From assembly GCF_000772085.1 (NCBI RefSeq), contig NZ_CP009755.1:3286001-3350000 (forward strand): a DNA stretch of 64,000 nt, written 5' to 3'. The stretch is from Curtobacterium sp. MR_MD2014 (GTDB taxonomy: Bacteria > Actinomycetota > Actinomycetes > Actinomycetales > Microbacteriaceae). Below, in pieces: positions 34,288 to 43,853 of this stretch. A model generated the notes under the pieces. That model saw nothing but the letters and a program-made list of their open reading frames with translations, searched no databases and had not been told where the DNA came from. The first letter of the stretch is position 1; each line of letters begins with the position of its first letter. The position numbers and the translations under genes were made by a program.

Positions 34288-36776
34288 TTGACATCCACTC
34301 CCAGGTGTCCGGCGATCGGCAGCCGCACGACGACGGTGAGCCCGCCGCCCGGGGTGTCGTCGACCTCGATGGTTCCGCCCATGCCCTCGGTGAACCCGCG
34401 GGCGAGGGCCAGCCCGAGGCCGAGGCCGGTCTCGTTGTCGGTGTCCCCGAGCCGCTGGAAGGGCTGGAACACCTCGCCGCGGCGGTCCTCGGGGATGCCG
34501 GGTCCGTGGTCGGCGACACGCAGCTCGACCCCGCCGCCGAAGGCGCTGGCGGCGACCCGGACCCGGGTGCCCTCCGGCGCGTAGCGCTGCGCGTTCGCGA
34601 GCAGGTTGACGACGACGCGCTGCAGGAGCACCGGGTCGGCGAGGACCGGCGGCAGGTCGGCGGGCAGGTCGAGGTCGACGTCGTCCGGCCCGAGTTCGAG
34701 CTCGTCGAGCGCGGGGGCGACGACCGTCTCGAGCGCGGTGGGCAGCGGGGTGACGGCGAGAACCCCGGCCTGGACCCGGCTGACGTCGAGCAGGTCGGCC
34801 AGCAGGACCGCCAGCTGACCGAGGCTCTCGTCGGCGGTGGCGAGCAGTGCCTCCCGGTCGGGTGCCGACAGCTGGATGTCGGACGCCCGCAACGTCTGCA
34901 CGGCGGCGGAGGCCGCCGCGATCGGCCGGCGCACGTCGTGGCCGACGGCCGCGAGGATGGCGCTCCGTACCCGGTCGGCCGCCGCGATCCGCTCGGCGTC
35001 GACCGCGGTGCGGGTGAGTCGGCGGTGCTCGACCGCGGCGTCGAGCTGCTGCTCGACGACGCGCAGCAGCCGGCGCTGGGTCGGGTCGTCGGGAGCGCCG
35101 GAGAACTCCAGGACGGCACCGGACGGGAGGCTCGTGGTCGCGTCCGGCCCGTCGGCGAACGTCCCCGACGTGGCCGGGACCTCCTCGCCCTGCCGGATCC
35201 GCACGCCGGTGAACCCGAACGCCTCGCGGGTGCGGTCGAGCAGCGCCTGCAGGGCGTCGTCGCCGCGGAGGACGCTGCCGGCGATCCCGACGAGCAGCCC
35301 GGACTCGGCCGCCGCGCGACGGGCGGCTCGACTGCGGCGGGCGGACCGGTCGACCACGAAGCTGACCAGGACGGCACTGATCACGTACATCACGAGGGCC
35401 ACCAGGTGCCACGGTTGCTGGACGGTGACCATGTAGAGGGGTTGCACGAAGAAGTAGTCGAGGCTCAGGCCGGAGAGCACCGCGGTGAAGACCGCCGGCC
35501 ACATCCCGCCGGTCAGGGCGACGACGAGCACGAGCAGTTGGTACGACAGCACGTCGACCGTGATCGAGTCGGGGTCGCTGCCGAGCGACAGCAGCCAGGT
35601 CAGCAGCGGGCCGAGCAGCAGCGAGACCGCGAACGCCGCGGCGATCCGGCCGCGCGAGAGGCTGCCGCCGAGCTTCGGCAGGGCGAACCCGCCGCCGGCG
35701 CGCTCGTGCGTGACGACGTGCACGTCGATGTCGCCGGACTCACGGACCACCGTGTTGCCGATGCCCGGCCCGGTCAGTGCGGCGGCGAGGCGGCTGCGAC
35801 GGCTGACGCCGATCACGATCTGGGTCGCGTCGACCGACTTCGCGAAGCGCACGAGGGTGCTCGGCACGTCGTCGCCGACCACCTGGTGGTACGTCCCGCC
35901 GAGCTGCTCGAGCAGGGCGCGCTGCTTGCCGAGCGCGCCGGGGTGGCGCTCGCGCAGCCCGTCGTTCGTCGTGACGTGCACGGCCGCGAGCTCTCCACCG
36001 GCACTGCGGGCGGCGATGCGGGCACCGCGGCGCAGCAGGGTCTCGCCCTCGGGACCGCCGGTCAACGCGACGAGCACGCGCTCCCGGGTCTCCCACCGGT
36101 GGTCGATGCCGTGCTCGGCGCGGTAGGCCTTGAGCGCGTCGTCGACCTCGTCGGCGAGCCAGAGCAGGGCGATCTCGCGAAGTGCGGTGAGGTTGCCGAG
36201 GCGGAAGTAGTTCGACAGCGCCGCGTCGATGCGGGCGGCCGGGTAGACCAGCCCGTCCGAGAGCCGTTCGCGGAGGGACGCCGGCGACAGGTCGACGACC
36301 TCGATCTGGTCGGCGGCGCGGACCACGGTGTCGGGGACGGTCTCGCGCTGCACCGTGCCGGTGATCTCACGCACGACGTCGCCGAGGGACTGCATGTGCT
36401 GGATGTTCACGGTCGAGATGACGCTGATGCCGGCGGCGAGGAGCTCCTCGACGTCCTGCCAGCGCTTCTCGTTCGGGCTGCCCGGGGCGTTCGTGTGCGC
36501 GAGTTCGTCGACGAGGGCGACGTCGGGTGCCCGTGCCACGACCGCGTCGAGGTCCATGTCGTCGAGTGCGACGCCGCGGTGCTCGACGACGCGGCGGGGC
36601 ACGAGCTCGAGACCGTCGACCAGGGCTGCGGTGGCGGCTCGCTCGTGGGTCTCGACGACGGCGACGACGACGTCCCGGCCCTCGGCACGCAGCCGGTGGC
36701 CCTCCTCGAGCATCGTGTACGTCTTGCCGACACCCGGAGCGGCGCCGAGCAGCACCCGGAGTTTCCCGCGCTTCAC
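34284..36776 (-). CDS. kdpD: KdpD sensor kinase
   Basis: 830-aa sensor for potassium limitation. Order: KdpD domain with Walker A GAAPGVGKTY (residues 12-21) and VALVDELAHTN; universal stress protein domain (about 225-365); four membrane segments (about 370-480); GAF-like region; HisKA with AVGHDVRRPIAAASAAVQTL; ATPase with NLLANAQRYAPEG and ETGLGLGLALARGF. GTG at 36774-36776 has GGGAGG upstream. Co-directional with kdpFABC and kdpE, in the order kdpF-A-B-C-D-E. Confidence 0.96.
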   Translation of the reverse strand: MKRGKLRVLLGAAPGVGKTYTMLEEGHRLRAEGRDVVVAVVETHERAATAALVDGLELVPRRVVEHRGVALDDMDLDAVVARAPDVALVDELAHTNAPGSPNEKRWQDVEELLAAGISVISTVNIQHMQSLGDVVREITGTVQRETVPDTVVRAADQIEVVDLSPASLRERLSDGLVYPAARIDAALSNYFRLGNLTALREIALLWLADEVDDALKAYRAEHGIDHRWETRERVLVALTGGPEGETLLRRGARIAARSAGGELAAVHVTTNDGLRERHPGALGKQRALLEQLGGTYHQVVGDDVPSTLVRFAKSVDATQIVIGVSRRSRLAAALTGPGIGNTVVRESGDIDVHVVTHERAGGGFALPKLGGSLSRGRIAAAFAVSLLLGPLLTWLLSLGSDPDSITVDVLSYQLLVLVVALTGGMWPAVFTAVLSGLSLDYFFVQPLYMVTVQQPWHLVALVMYVISAVLVSFVVDRSARRSRAARRAAAESGLLVGIAGSVLRGDDALQALLDRTREAFGFTGVRIRQGEEVPATSGTFADGPDATTSLPSGAVLEFSGAPDDPTQRRLLRVVEQQLDAAVEHRRLTRTAVDAERIAAADRVRSAILAAVGHDVRRPIAAASAAVQTLRASDIQLSAPDREALLATADESLGQLAVLLADLLDVSRVQAGVLAVTPLPTALETVVAPALDELELGPDDVDLDLPADLPPVLADPVLLQRVVVNLLANAQRYAPEGTRVRVAASAFGGGVELRVADHGPGIPEDRRGEVFQPFQRLGDTDNETGLGLGLALARGFTEGMGGTIEVDDTPGGGLTVVVRLPIAGHLGVDVK

Positions 36777-36839
36777 GTGCTCATCCTCCCGCGGTTCGGT
36801 GTGGTGTGGTGGTGGTGGTGCGTGGTGCGACGTGCTGCC

Positions 36840-36899
36840 GAACAACCGGAAGCACGTCGCACCACGCGGTTCCGCGGCGCGAGGTGCTTCCGGTTGTGC
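36840..36899. repeat. 60-bp palindromic repeat, family A copy 3
   Basis: Arms read AACAACCGGAAGCACGTCGC and a complementary right arm ending CTTCCGGTTGTGC. An extra half-arm (GTGGTGCGACGTGCTGCCG, 36822-36840) abuts the left side, as if a second copy had lost an arm. It separates kdpC from kdpD, so it may lower kdpDE expression relative to kdpFABC. Confidence 0.8.
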
Positions 36900-36917
36900 T
36901 GGCGGCTCCGCCCTCGG

Positions 36918-36979
36918 GCCGGACCGGGCCGGCCACGGCCAGGCCGAGCCAGACCGGCCGGACCGGCCGGCCGGCCGGC
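36918..36979. repeat. GGCC-rich simple repeat tract
   Basis: Imprecise GGCCGGACC-type repeats running up to the kdpC stop codon, next to the family A palindrome. Confidence 0.6.
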
Positions 36980-36980
36980 G

Positions 36981-37586
36981 TCAGCGTTCGGCGGCCAGGG
37001 CCAGGTTCAGCTCGAGGACGTTCACGACCGGCTCGCCGAGGAACCCGGCCTGCCGGGACTCGATGTGCTGCTCGACGAGCGTGCGGACCGTCGACTCCGA
37101 CAGACCCCGGGCGTCGGCCACCCGGGCCACCTGCTGCAGCGCGTACTCCGGGCTGATGTCCGGGTCGAGCCCCGAGCCCGAGGCGGTGACCGCGTCGGCG
37201 GGCACGTCGGCAGCGCTGACCCCGTCGGCATCCGCCACGGCGGCCCGCCGCTCCTCGATGCTCTTGAGCAGGTCGGGGTTGTTCGGCCCGAGGTTCGAGC
37301 CGGACGAGGCGTTCGCGTCGTAGCCGTCCTCGCCCGCGGCACTCGGACGCGACTGGAACCAGCGGTCGGCCTGGGCACCCGCGAAGGACTGCCCGATCAG
37401 GGACGAGCCGACGACCTTCCCGGAGGAGTCGGTGACCATCGAGCCGTTCGCCTGGTCGTGGAAGGCCGCCTGCCCGACGCCCCACACCGCGAGCGGGTAG
37501 GCGACGCCGAGGACGACGGTGGACAGCAGGGCGAGACGGATCGCCACACCGGTGGAACGGAGGAAGGAGCGTGATGAGGAAGCCAT
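36981..37586 (-). CDS. kdpC: KdpC, potassium-transporting ATPase subunit C
   Basis: 201-aa single-pass subunit that supports KdpA-KdpB assembly. One N-terminal membrane helix (IRLALLSTVVLGVAYPLAVWGVGQ), then GSMVTDSSGKVVGSSLIGQSFAGADRWFQSRPSA-like periplasmic motif, NASSGSNLGPNNPDLL and TASGSGLDPDISPEYALQQVARVA, all KdpC signatures. ATG at 37584-37586, 3 bp from the kdpB stop. Confidence 0.97.
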   Translation of the reverse strand: MASSSRSFLRSTGVAIRLALLSTVVLGVAYPLAVWGVGQAAFHDQANGSMVTDSSGKVVGSSLIGQSFAGAQADRWFQSRPSAAGEDGYDANASSGSNLGPNNPDLLKSIEERRAAVADADGVSAADVPADAVTASGSGLDPDISPEYALQQVARVADARGLSESTVRTLVEQHIESRQAGFLGEPVVNVLELNLALAAER

Positions 37587-37589
37587 GGT

Positions 37590-39719
37590 CTAGAACCCCG
37601 GGATGAGACCGACCACGAGGTCGATCAGCTTGATACCGATGAAGGGGACGATGACGCCGCCCAGCCCGTAGACGAGCAGGTTGCGTCCGAGCACGGACGA
37701 TGCCGAGGCGGCGCGGTAGCGCACACCCCGCAGCGACAGCGGGATGAGCGCCACGATGACGAGCGCGTTGAACACGACGGCCGACAGGATCGCCGACGCC
37801 GGGCTGTGCAGCCCCATGACGTTGAGCGCCGCGAGGCCGGGGAACGCCGCCTGGAACATCGCCGGGATGATCGCGAAGTACTTCGCGACGTCGTTGGCGA
37901 TCGAGAACGTGGTGAGCGCCCCGCGGGTGATGAGCAGCTGCTTGCCGATCCGGACGACGTCGATGAGCTTCGTCGGGTCGGAGTCGAGGTCGACCATGTT
38001 GCCGGCCTCCTTCGCAGCGGTGGTGCCGGTGTTCATCGCGACGCCGACGTCGGCCTGCGCCAGGGCGGGGGCGTCGTTCGTGCCGTCACCGGTCATCGCG
38101 ACGAGGTTCCCGCCCTCCTGTTCCTTCCGGATGTAGGCGAGCTTGTCCTCGGGCGTGGCCTCGGCGAGGAAGTCGTCGACGCCGGCCTCGGCGGCGATCG
38201 CGGCCGCGGTGCGGGGGTTGTCGCCGGTGATCATCACCGTGCGGATGCCCATCGACCGCAGCTCCGCGAAGCGCTCGGCCATGCCGTCCTTCACGACGTC
38301 CTTCAGGTGCACGACCCCGAGCAGGTCGACGGCGCCCGAGGCCGAGCGACGGCCGACGACGAGCGGCGTCCCGCCCTGGTCGGAGATCTCGGCGACCGCG
38401 GTGTCGACCGCGGCGACCACGGCGGCGTCGGCAGACCCCGCCCAGGCGAGCACGGCGGCCGCTGCACCCTTGCGGATCTGCGATCCGTCGGCCAGGTCGA
38501 GCCCGGACATGCGGGTCTGCGCGGTGAAGGGCACCTCGACCGCACCCGCCGGGGTGCCGGGCGTGATGCCGTCCTGCTCGGCGAGCGTGACGATGGAGCG
38601 GCCCTCCGGCGTGCTGTCCGCGGCGCTCGACAGGGCTGCGGCCTCCATGAGCGTCGCGACCGTGACGCCCGGGACGGGCACCACGCGCGATGCCTGCCGG
38701 TTGCCGTACGTGATCGTGCCGGTCTTGTCGAGGAGCAGCGTGGTGATGTCCCCGGCCGCCTCGACCGCGCGCCCGGACATCGCGAGCACGTTGTGCTGCA
38801 CGAGCCGGTCCATGCCGGCGATGCCGATCGCCGAGAGCAGCGCGCCGATGGTGGTCGGGATGAGGCAGACGAGCAGGGCGATGAGCACCGGCACGCTGAC
38901 GGTCGCACCGACGAGGCCGGCGATGGGCTGCATCGTCAGGCAGACGATCACGAAGACGATCGACAGCGACGCCAGCAGGATGTTCAGCGCGATCTCGTTC
39001 GGCGTCTTCTGCCGCGCGGCACCCTCGACGAGCCGGATCATCCGGTCGATGAAGGTCTCGCCGGGCGTCGAGGTGATGCGCACGACGATCCGGTCGGACA
39101 GCACCCGCGTCCCACCGGTGACGGCGCTGCGGTCGCCACCGGACTCGCGGATGACGGGCGCCGACTCGCCCGTGACCGCGGACTCGTCGACGCTGGCGAT
39201 GCCCTCGACCACGTCACCGTCGCCGGGGATGACCTCGCCGGCGACGACCACCACGACGTCGCCCTTCGCGAGGTCCACCGAGGCGACCTCCTCGGTGTCG
39301 TTCGACAGTGCGGCGGCGTCGGACGCGTCCCATCGCAGCACCCGGCGGGCGCTGGTCGTCGAACGGGTCTTCCGCAGGGTGTCGGCCTGCGCCTTGCCCC
39401 GGCCCTCGGCGACGGCCTCGGCCAGGTTCGCGAAGACGACGGTCAGCCAGAGCCACACCGCGATCGCGGCGGTGAACACCGACGGCTCGACGAACGCGGT
39501 CACGGTGGTGAGCGCGGCGCCGACCTCGACGATGAACATGACCGGGTTGCGCCACATCAGGCGCGGGTCGAGCTTGCGGAGGGCGCCCGGGAGGCCCGCC
39601 GCCAGTTGACGGGGACCGAACGCGGACGATCGGGTGACCGGCCGGGAGGCACTGCTCGCCTCCGGCGCGCTGGTCACGGTGGACGAGGGGGTCGGGGTGG
39701 ACACGGGTTCGGTTCCCAT
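37590..39719 (-). CDS. kdpB: KdpB, potassium-transporting P-type ATPase
   Basis: 709-aa P-type ATPase that energises high-affinity potassium uptake. Phosphorylation motif [14 protein letters not shown] loop ([13 protein letters not shown]), nucleotide-domain [10 protein letters not shown], hinge [25 protein letters not shown], and [21 protein letters not shown], the KdpB-specific membrane stretch. A Ser/Thr/Pro-rich N-terminal tail of about 30 residues is not part of the core. Overlaps kdpA by 1 nt. Confidence 0.97.
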   Translation of the reverse strand: MGTEPVSTPTPSSTVTSAPEASSASRPVTRSSAFGPRQLAAGLPGALRKLDPRLMWRNPVMFIVEVGAALTTVTAFVEPSVFTAAIAVWLWLTVVFANLAEAVAEGRGKAQADTLRKTRSTTSARRVLRWDASDAAALSNDTEEVASVDLAKGDVVVVVAGEVIPGDGDVVEGIASVDESAVTGESAPVIRESGGDRSAVTGGTRVLSDRIVVRITSTPGETFIDRMIRLVEGAARQKTPNEIALNILLASLSIVFVIVCLTMQPIAGLVGATVSVPVLIALLVCLIPTTIGALLSAIGIAGMDRLVQHNVLAMSGRAVEAAGDITTLLLDKTGTITYGNRQASRVVPVPGVTVATLMEAAALSSAADSTPEGRSIVTLAEQDGITPGTPAGAVEVPFTAQTRMSGLDLADGSQIRKGAAAAVLAWAGSADAAVVAAVDTAVAEISDQGGTPLVVGRRSASGAVDLLGVVHLKDVVKDGMAERFAELRSMGIRTVMITGDNPRTAAAIAAEAGVDDFLAEATPEDKLAYIRKEQEGGNLVAMTGDGTNDAPALAQADVGVAMNTGTTAAKEAGNMVDLDSDPTKLIDVVRIGKQLLITRGALTTFSIANDVAKYFAIIPAMFQAAFPGLAALNVMGLHSPASAILSAVVFNALVIVALIPLSLRGVRYRAASASSVLGRNLLVYGLGGVIVPFIGIKLIDLVVGLIPGF

Positions 39720-41401
39720 CAGGAGAGGGCCTCCGCGAGCGGGCCCAGGGCGAGCACGGGGAAGTAGGTGAGTGCGGTGACGATCACGGCGACGGCACCG
39801 AGCAGGCCGATGAACAGCGGCCGGTGCGTCGGCAGGGTGCCGACGGTCGCGGGCACCTTGTCCTGTGCGGCCAGGGAGCCGGCGAGCGCCAGGACGAGCG
39901 CGATCGGGATGAACCGGCCGAGCAGCATCACGACGCCGAGCGCCGAGTTCATCCACGTGGTGTTCGCGGTGAGACCGCCGAACGCCGAGCCGTTGTTGTT
40001 CGCGCCGGAGGTGAAGGCGTAGAGCAGCTCGGACAGCCCGTGGTTGCCGGGGTTGAAGATGCTCGTGCCGAGGACCTGCTCACGGACACCCGGGATCACC
40101 AGGGACAGTCCGGTGCCGAGCAGCACCAGGGTCGGCGTGACGAGGATGTACAGCGCCGCGAAGGTCATCTCACGGGCGCGGATCTTCTTGCCGAGGTACT
40201 CCGGGGTCCGGCCGACGAGCAGTCCGCCGATGAACACCGTGATCACGGCGAGCACGAGCATGCCGTACAGGCCGGAGCCGACGCCGCCGGGGCTGATCTC
40301 GCCGAGCATCATGTTGAGGAGCGCCATCATCCCGCCGATCGGCGTGAAGCTGTCGAACATGCCGTTCACGGCGCCCGTCGACGTGGCGGTCGAGGTCGTG
40401 CCGAAGAGCGTCGTGCCGAGGATGCCGAAGCGCATCTCCTTGCCCTCCATCGCCGCACCGGCCGCCTGCGTGGCGCTGCCGCCGCCCGCGAGCTCGGCGA
40501 TCGACATCACCGAGAGCGACACGAGGAAGATCGCGCCCATCACCGCGAGGATCGCGTACCCCTGTCGGTCGTCCCCGACGAGCCGCCCGAACGTGCGGGG
40601 CAGCGAGAACGGGATGACGAGCATGAGGAAGACCTCGACGAGGTTCGTCCACGCCTGCGGGTTCTCGAACGGGTGCGCCGAGTTCGCGTTGAAGTAGCCG
40701 CCGCCGTTCGTGCCGAGCTCCTTGATCGCCTCCTGCGACGCGACGAAGCCGTCGGGGATGTGCTGGGTGCCACCCGCGAGCGTGGTGATGTCCGTGCCGC
40801 TGCCCCACGACTGCACGACGCCGCCGGCGACCAGGACGATCGCGAAGACGAAGGCCCCGGGGAGCAGGAGCCGGCCGGTGCCGCGGACGACGTCGACCCA
40901 GACGTTGCCGAGCGTGCCGCTCCTCCGCCGTGCGAACCCGCGCACCAGGGCCACGGCGACCGCGAGCCCGACCGCGGCGGACAGGAAGTTCTGCACCGCC
41001 AGGCCTGCCATCTGCACGGAGTACCCCACGGTGGCCTCGGGCGAGTACGACTGCCAGTTGGTGTTCGCGACGAAGGACGCGGCGGTGTTGAACGCGAGCG
41101 ACGGGCCGACGTTCGGCAGCCCGAGGTCACCGGGCAGCACGACCTGGATGCGCTGCAGCAGGTAGACGAGCAGCACGCCGACGGCGCTGAAGAGCAGCAC
41201 GCCGCGCAGGTACGCGGGCCAGGACTGCTCGGCGTCGGGGTCCACACCGATCACGCGGTAGACGCTGCGCTCGATGCGGGCGTGCCGCGTGGGCGTGTAG
41301 ACACGCGCCATCCAGTCACCGACCGGGCGGTACGCGACCACGAGGAGCAGGACGAGGGTGGCGACCTGGGCGATCCCGGCCCAGGTGTCGGCAGCGCTCA
41401 T
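39719..41401 (-). CDS. kdpA: KdpA, potassium-translocating subunit
   Basis: 560-aa membrane channel-like subunit that binds and moves potassium. Selectivity-filter-like repeats are visible: [56 protein letters not shown] and [15 protein letters not shown]. About ten hydrophobic segments. ATG at 41399-41401, 1-nt overlap with the kdpF stop (TGATG). Confidence 0.97.
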   Translation of the reverse strand: MSAADTWAGIAQVATLVLLLVVAYRPVGDWMARVYTPTRHARIERSVYRVIGVDPDAEQSWPAYLRGVLLFSAVGVLLVYLLQRIQVVLPGDLGLPNVGPSLAFNTAASFVANTNWQSYSPEATVGYSVQMAGLAVQNFLSAAVGLAVAVALVRGFARRRSGTLGNVWVDVVRGTGRLLLPGAFVFAIVLVAGGVVQSWGSGTDITTLAGGTQHIPDGFVASQEAIKELGTNGGGYFNANSAHPFENPQAWTNLVEVFLMLVIPFSLPRTFGRLVGDDRQGYAILAVMGAIFLVSLSVMSIAELAGGGSATQAAGAAMEGKEMRFGILGTTLFGTTSTATSTGAVNGMFDSFTPIGGMMALLNMMLGEISPGGVGSGLYGMLVLAVITVFIGGLLVGRTPEYLGKKIRAREMTFAALYILVTPTLVLLGTGLSLVIPGVREQVLGTSIFNPGNHGLSELLYAFTSGANNNGSAFGGLTANTTWMNSALGVVMLLGRFIPIALVLALAGSLAAQDKVPATVGTLPTHRPLFIGLLGAVAVIVTALTYFPVLALGPLAEALS

Positions 41402-41490
41402 CAGAACCGCTCCGGGTGCACGAGCGCCCACACGAGGTAGACGACCGAGGCGATGCCGAGGACGGCGGCGGCGATGGTGACGACGATCAC
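41401..41490 (-). CDS. kdpF: KdpF, small stabilising subunit
   Basis: 29-aa single-TM peptide, IVVTIAAAVLGIASVVYLV then WALVHPERF; the HPERF ending is the KdpF hallmark. GTG at 41488-41490. Overlaps kdpA downstream and the micropeptide upstream. Confidence 0.93.
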   Translation of the reverse strand: MIVVTIAAAVLGIASVVYLVWALVHPERF

Positions 41491-41570
41491 AGCCGCTCCA
41501 CCCCCTTGGCGATGAGTGCCACGACACCGAACACGGCGAGGACACCGGCGACGACGAAGACGTCGAACAC
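41487..41570 (-). CDS. 27-aa membrane micropeptide heading the kdp operon
   Basis: Starts GTG at 41568-41570: FDVFVVAGVLAVFGVVALIAKG then VERL, one hydrophobic helix with a positively charged, conserved-looking VERL end. Its stop overlaps the kdpF GTG by 2 nt, so the two are coupled. ACGGAG lies upstream as a possible ribosome site. Short peptides ending CERL/VERL occur at this spot in other kdp operons, as far as I recall. Function unknown; translation unproven. Confidence 0.6.
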   Translation of the reverse strand: MFDVFVVAGVLAVFGVVALIAKGVERL

Positions 41571-41616
41571 GAAGGACTCCGTTGGTTGCTGCGGGTCCGA
41601 CGCCGGGCGGCGCGGA

Positions 41617-41636
41617 CCGCACCACGTGGGGTGCGG
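41617..41636 (-). promoter_or_regulatory. Leader hairpin upstream of kdp operon
   Basis: CCGCACC and GGTGCGG (7-bp stem, 6-nt loop) between the KdpE-type repeats and the first kdp ORF; may shape the leader RNA. Confidence 0.35.
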
Positions 41637-41673
41637 TACCGATGCTGGTTCCGGCCGTGTGCCTCCAGGCCGG

Positions 41674-41703
41674 TCCTCACGGAATCCTCACGCCGTCCTG
41701 ACG
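41674..41703 (-). promoter_or_regulatory. Three direct repeats at 11-bp period, likely KdpE box
   Basis: Minus strand reads CGTCAGGA, CGTGAGGA, CGTGAGGA, each 11 bp apart (plus-strand starts 41674, 41685, 41696). Head-to-tail repeats one helical turn apart are how OmpR/PhoB-type regulators bind. They lie 104 bp before the first kdp ORF. Confidence 0.65.
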
Positions 41704-41749
41704 GACGCATGCACCGCCCTAACGCGCAGGGCACGAGGGAGCTTCACCG

Positions 41750-41778
41750 TTGCCCGCCGTGGACGGCTCGGCTATCCT
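41750..41778 (+). promoter_or_regulatory. Promoter of the Abi RNA/gene, TTGCCC-17-TATCCT
   Basis: -35 TTGCCC (41750-41755), 17-bp spacer, -10 TATCCT (41773-41778). Expected start near 41785, just before the hairpin RNA. Confidence 0.7.
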
Positions 41779-41784
41779 CGGAGC

Positions 41785-41834
41785 ATCACGATCGGCCCGC
41801 TCGCCTCACGGCTCGGGCCGATTTTCTTGTCTCG
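41785..41834 (+). ncRNA. abiF-type hairpin RNA, copy 1
   Basis: Short structured RNA between the promoter and the Abi gene. A 9-bp stem (ATCGGCCCG 41791-41799 with CGGGCCGAT 41814-41822, 14-nt loop) is followed by TTTCTT and then GTCTC (41829-41833). The T-rich run after the stem makes it look like an intrinsic terminator, so a free RNA of about 45-50 nt could form. An abiF RNA motif is catalogued upstream of such genes, and Abi/HEPN toxins controlled by such RNAs have been reported. The copy at 62893-62947 shares stem position, 6-nt spacing and GTCTC. Confidence 0.65.
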
Positions 41835-41849
41835 GGGTGGGAGGACGAG

Positions 41850-42854
41850 GTGTCGTACGCGAAACCGTGGCTGTCGATCGACGAGCAGATCGCGTTGCTG
41901 CGCGAGCGGGGTCTGTCCATCGAGGACCACGACCGCGCGGCAGCAGCGCTCCGCGAGAGCGGCTACTACCGCCTGAGCGGCTACCTCCACCCGTTCCGTG
42001 TCTCCGGAACGGAGATCGACGAGAGCGGACGCCACACCACCGTCGTGCTCGAGCAGTACCGTCCCGGTGCCGACCTGGACGCAGCCTGCGAGCTGCTCAC
42101 CTTCGATCGGTCGCTGCGCCTGCTCGTCCTCGAGGCGGTCGAGCGCTTCGAGGTCGCCTTCCGGACGTGCCTTGCACACGTCCTCGGGGCGGTGTCTCCG
42201 TTCGCCCACGAAGATCCAGCGATCTTCAACACGGCCTTCTGCGCACCGCGGAACGGGGACGACCCGAGGAGCGAGCACGCTCGGTGGCTCGACCGTCTGG
42301 AGGACCGGAAGACCCGGTCGGACGAGTCGTTCGTCGCGCACTTCCGCGAACACTACGACGGTCGGATGCCCATCTGGGTGATCGTCGAGCTGCTCGAGCT
42401 CGGCCAGGTGTCACGCCTCTACGGAGGACTGCGGAACGACCTCGCGACGGAGGTCGCTGCATCCTTCGCCGTCCCGACGAAGCAGCTGATGCGGAGTTGG
42501 GTCGCCTCGGTCAACTACGTCCGCAACGTCGCGGCCCACCATTCGCGACTCTTCAACCGCAAGCTCGTCGCCGCACCGAAGCGGGCGAGCGCAGAGCAGG
42601 TCCCAGCGCTCGCACACCTCGTGGTCGGCCGGGCACCGAAACGCTTCGGCGTGTACGAGGTCCTGGCAGTCCTGGCGTACCTGCTCGATTCCGTGCCGTC
42701 GAACGTCGACTGGAAGGTCCGTACCGCAGAACTCCTGTCCGCGTTCCCGGCGGTCGACGGGATCGACGTCGGTTCGATGGGTCTCGTCCCCGCCTGGCTC
42801 GACGAGCCGATCTGGAGCCGACGCCTGAGGGAGGACGGTCCGGTCAGTCCCTGA
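41850..42854 (+). CDS. Abi-family (Abi_2/AbiF-like) HEPN protein
   Basis: 334-aa abortive-infection-type protein. The N-terminus KPWLSIDEQIALLRERGLSI and ALRESGYYRLSGYLHPFR is the Abi_2 signature. Two RxxxxH motifs of HEPN ribonucleases are present: R105-H110 (RTCLAH) and R225-H230 in NYVRNVAAHHSRLFNR. It probably cleaves RNA when released from control, limiting phage or plasmid spread. GTG at 41850 has GGGAGGACGAG just upstream. The hairpin RNA lies 16 nt before, and the gene looks slightly less GC-rich than its neighbours. Convergent overlap of 11 bp with the WYL gene. Confidence 0.88.
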   Translation: MSYAKPWLSIDEQIALLRERGLSIEDHDRAAAALRESGYYRLSGYLHPFRVSGTEIDESGRHTTVVLEQYRPGADLDAACELLTFDRSLRLLVLEAVERFEVAFRTCLAHVLGAVSPFAHEDPAIFNTAFCAPRNGDDPRSEHARWLDRLEDRKTRSDESFVAHFREHYDGRMPIWVIVELLELGQVSRLYGGLRNDLATEVAASFAVPTKQLMRSWVASVNYVRNVAAHHSRLFNRKLVAAPKRASAEQVPALAHLVVGRAPKRFGVYEVLAVLAYLLDSVPSNVDWKVRTAELLSAFPAVDGIDVGSMGLVPAWLDEPIWSRRLREDGPVSP

Positions 42855-43800
42855 ACGATCGGCGCAGTCGGGTGGCGAGCGCGTCGACAGCAGCACGCAG
42901 TTCCTCGGGCCCCTCGACCACGAACGGCACCGTCAGCCCGGCGATCGTGCCGGCGAGCCCGTCCCACGACCAGGACCCGAGCGTCAGCCGTCGACGGTCG
43001 TCGTCGGCATCCTCGAGCACGGCGTCCTCCGGCAGGAACGGGGCGACCCGCGCGGCGTCGGCAGCGGTCAGCGAGACCGACCCGGTGCACGGCCACGCGT
43101 CGTCGCGGTCGGACCCCTTGAAGCGGGCCGCCACGAAGGCTGCCACGTCCCCACCGGGTACGGGTCGCTGCACGAACGGCAGCCGCGTCCGCATCCGCGG
43201 GGTGATCCGGTCCACCCGGTAGGTCCGCCAGTCGTCGTGCTCGGGCTCCCACGCCAGCAGGTACCACCGACCGTGCCGGGCGACCACCGCGTGCGCTTCG
43301 ACCCTGCGGGGACGGTCGTCCGTGCCGTACCCGAACCGGAACACCTCGTGGCGCTGCACGGCCTCGCTGACGGCCACCAGCACGTCCGGATCGACCCGCT
43401 GGGCGGACGATCCCACGACGGCATCCACCAGGTCCACCCGGTTCCGGAGCCGTTCGGGCATGACCTGTCGCACCGTCGCGAGCGCGCGGGTGGCGGCCTC
43501 GGCGATGTCGGCACCCGATGCCGGCGCCACCGCGAGGGCGAGGGCGATCGCCACCGCCTGGTCGTCGTCGAACAGCAGCGGCGGCAGGTCCGATCCGGCG
43601 GCGAGTCGGTAGCCGCCGGCCGGACCGCGGACGGAGTCGATGCGGTAGCCGAGGTCCCGGAGGCGGTCGACGTCGCGGCGGAGGGTGCGCGGACTCACGG
43701 TCAGGCGACCGGCGAGCTCGTCGCCCGTCCACTCCCGGTGCACCTGCAGCAGGGAGAGCAGCGCGAGCATGCGCGAGGAGGGTCCGGACACGTCGTCCAT
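42844..43800 (-). CDS. WYL-domain transcriptional regulator
   Basis: 318-aa regulator: N-terminal HTH_11 (SRMLALLSLLQVHREWTGDELAGRLTVSPRTLRRDVDRLRDLGYRIDS) and a WYL domain (HGRWYLLAWEPEHDDWRTYRVDRI) with a C-terminal WCX extension. WYL proteins sense nucleic-acid or other ligands and often regulate stress or defence genes; this one sits between an Abi gene and a divergent VOC gene. ATG at 43798-43800 chosen; a GTG at 43819-43821 would add seven residues. Confidence 0.9.
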   Translation of the reverse strand: MDDVSGPSSRMLALLSLLQVHREWTGDELAGRLTVSPRTLRRDVDRLRDLGYRIDSVRGPAGGYRLAAGSDLPPLLFDDDQAVAIALALAVAPASGADIAEAATRALATVRQVMPERLRNRVDLVDAVVGSSAQRVDPDVLVAVSEAVQRHEVFRFGYGTDDRPRRVEAHAVVARHGRWYLLAWEPEHDDWRTYRVDRITPRMRTRLPFVQRPVPGGDVAAFVAARFKGSDRDDAWPCTGSVSLTAADAARVAPFLPEDAVLEDADDDRRRLTLGSWSWDGLAGTIAGLTVPFVVEGPEELRAAVDALATRLRRSFRD

Positions 43801-43853
43801 CCTCGTCGGAGAAGCGGTCACGATCTGACCGCAACGCTCGCGACACTCGATCC

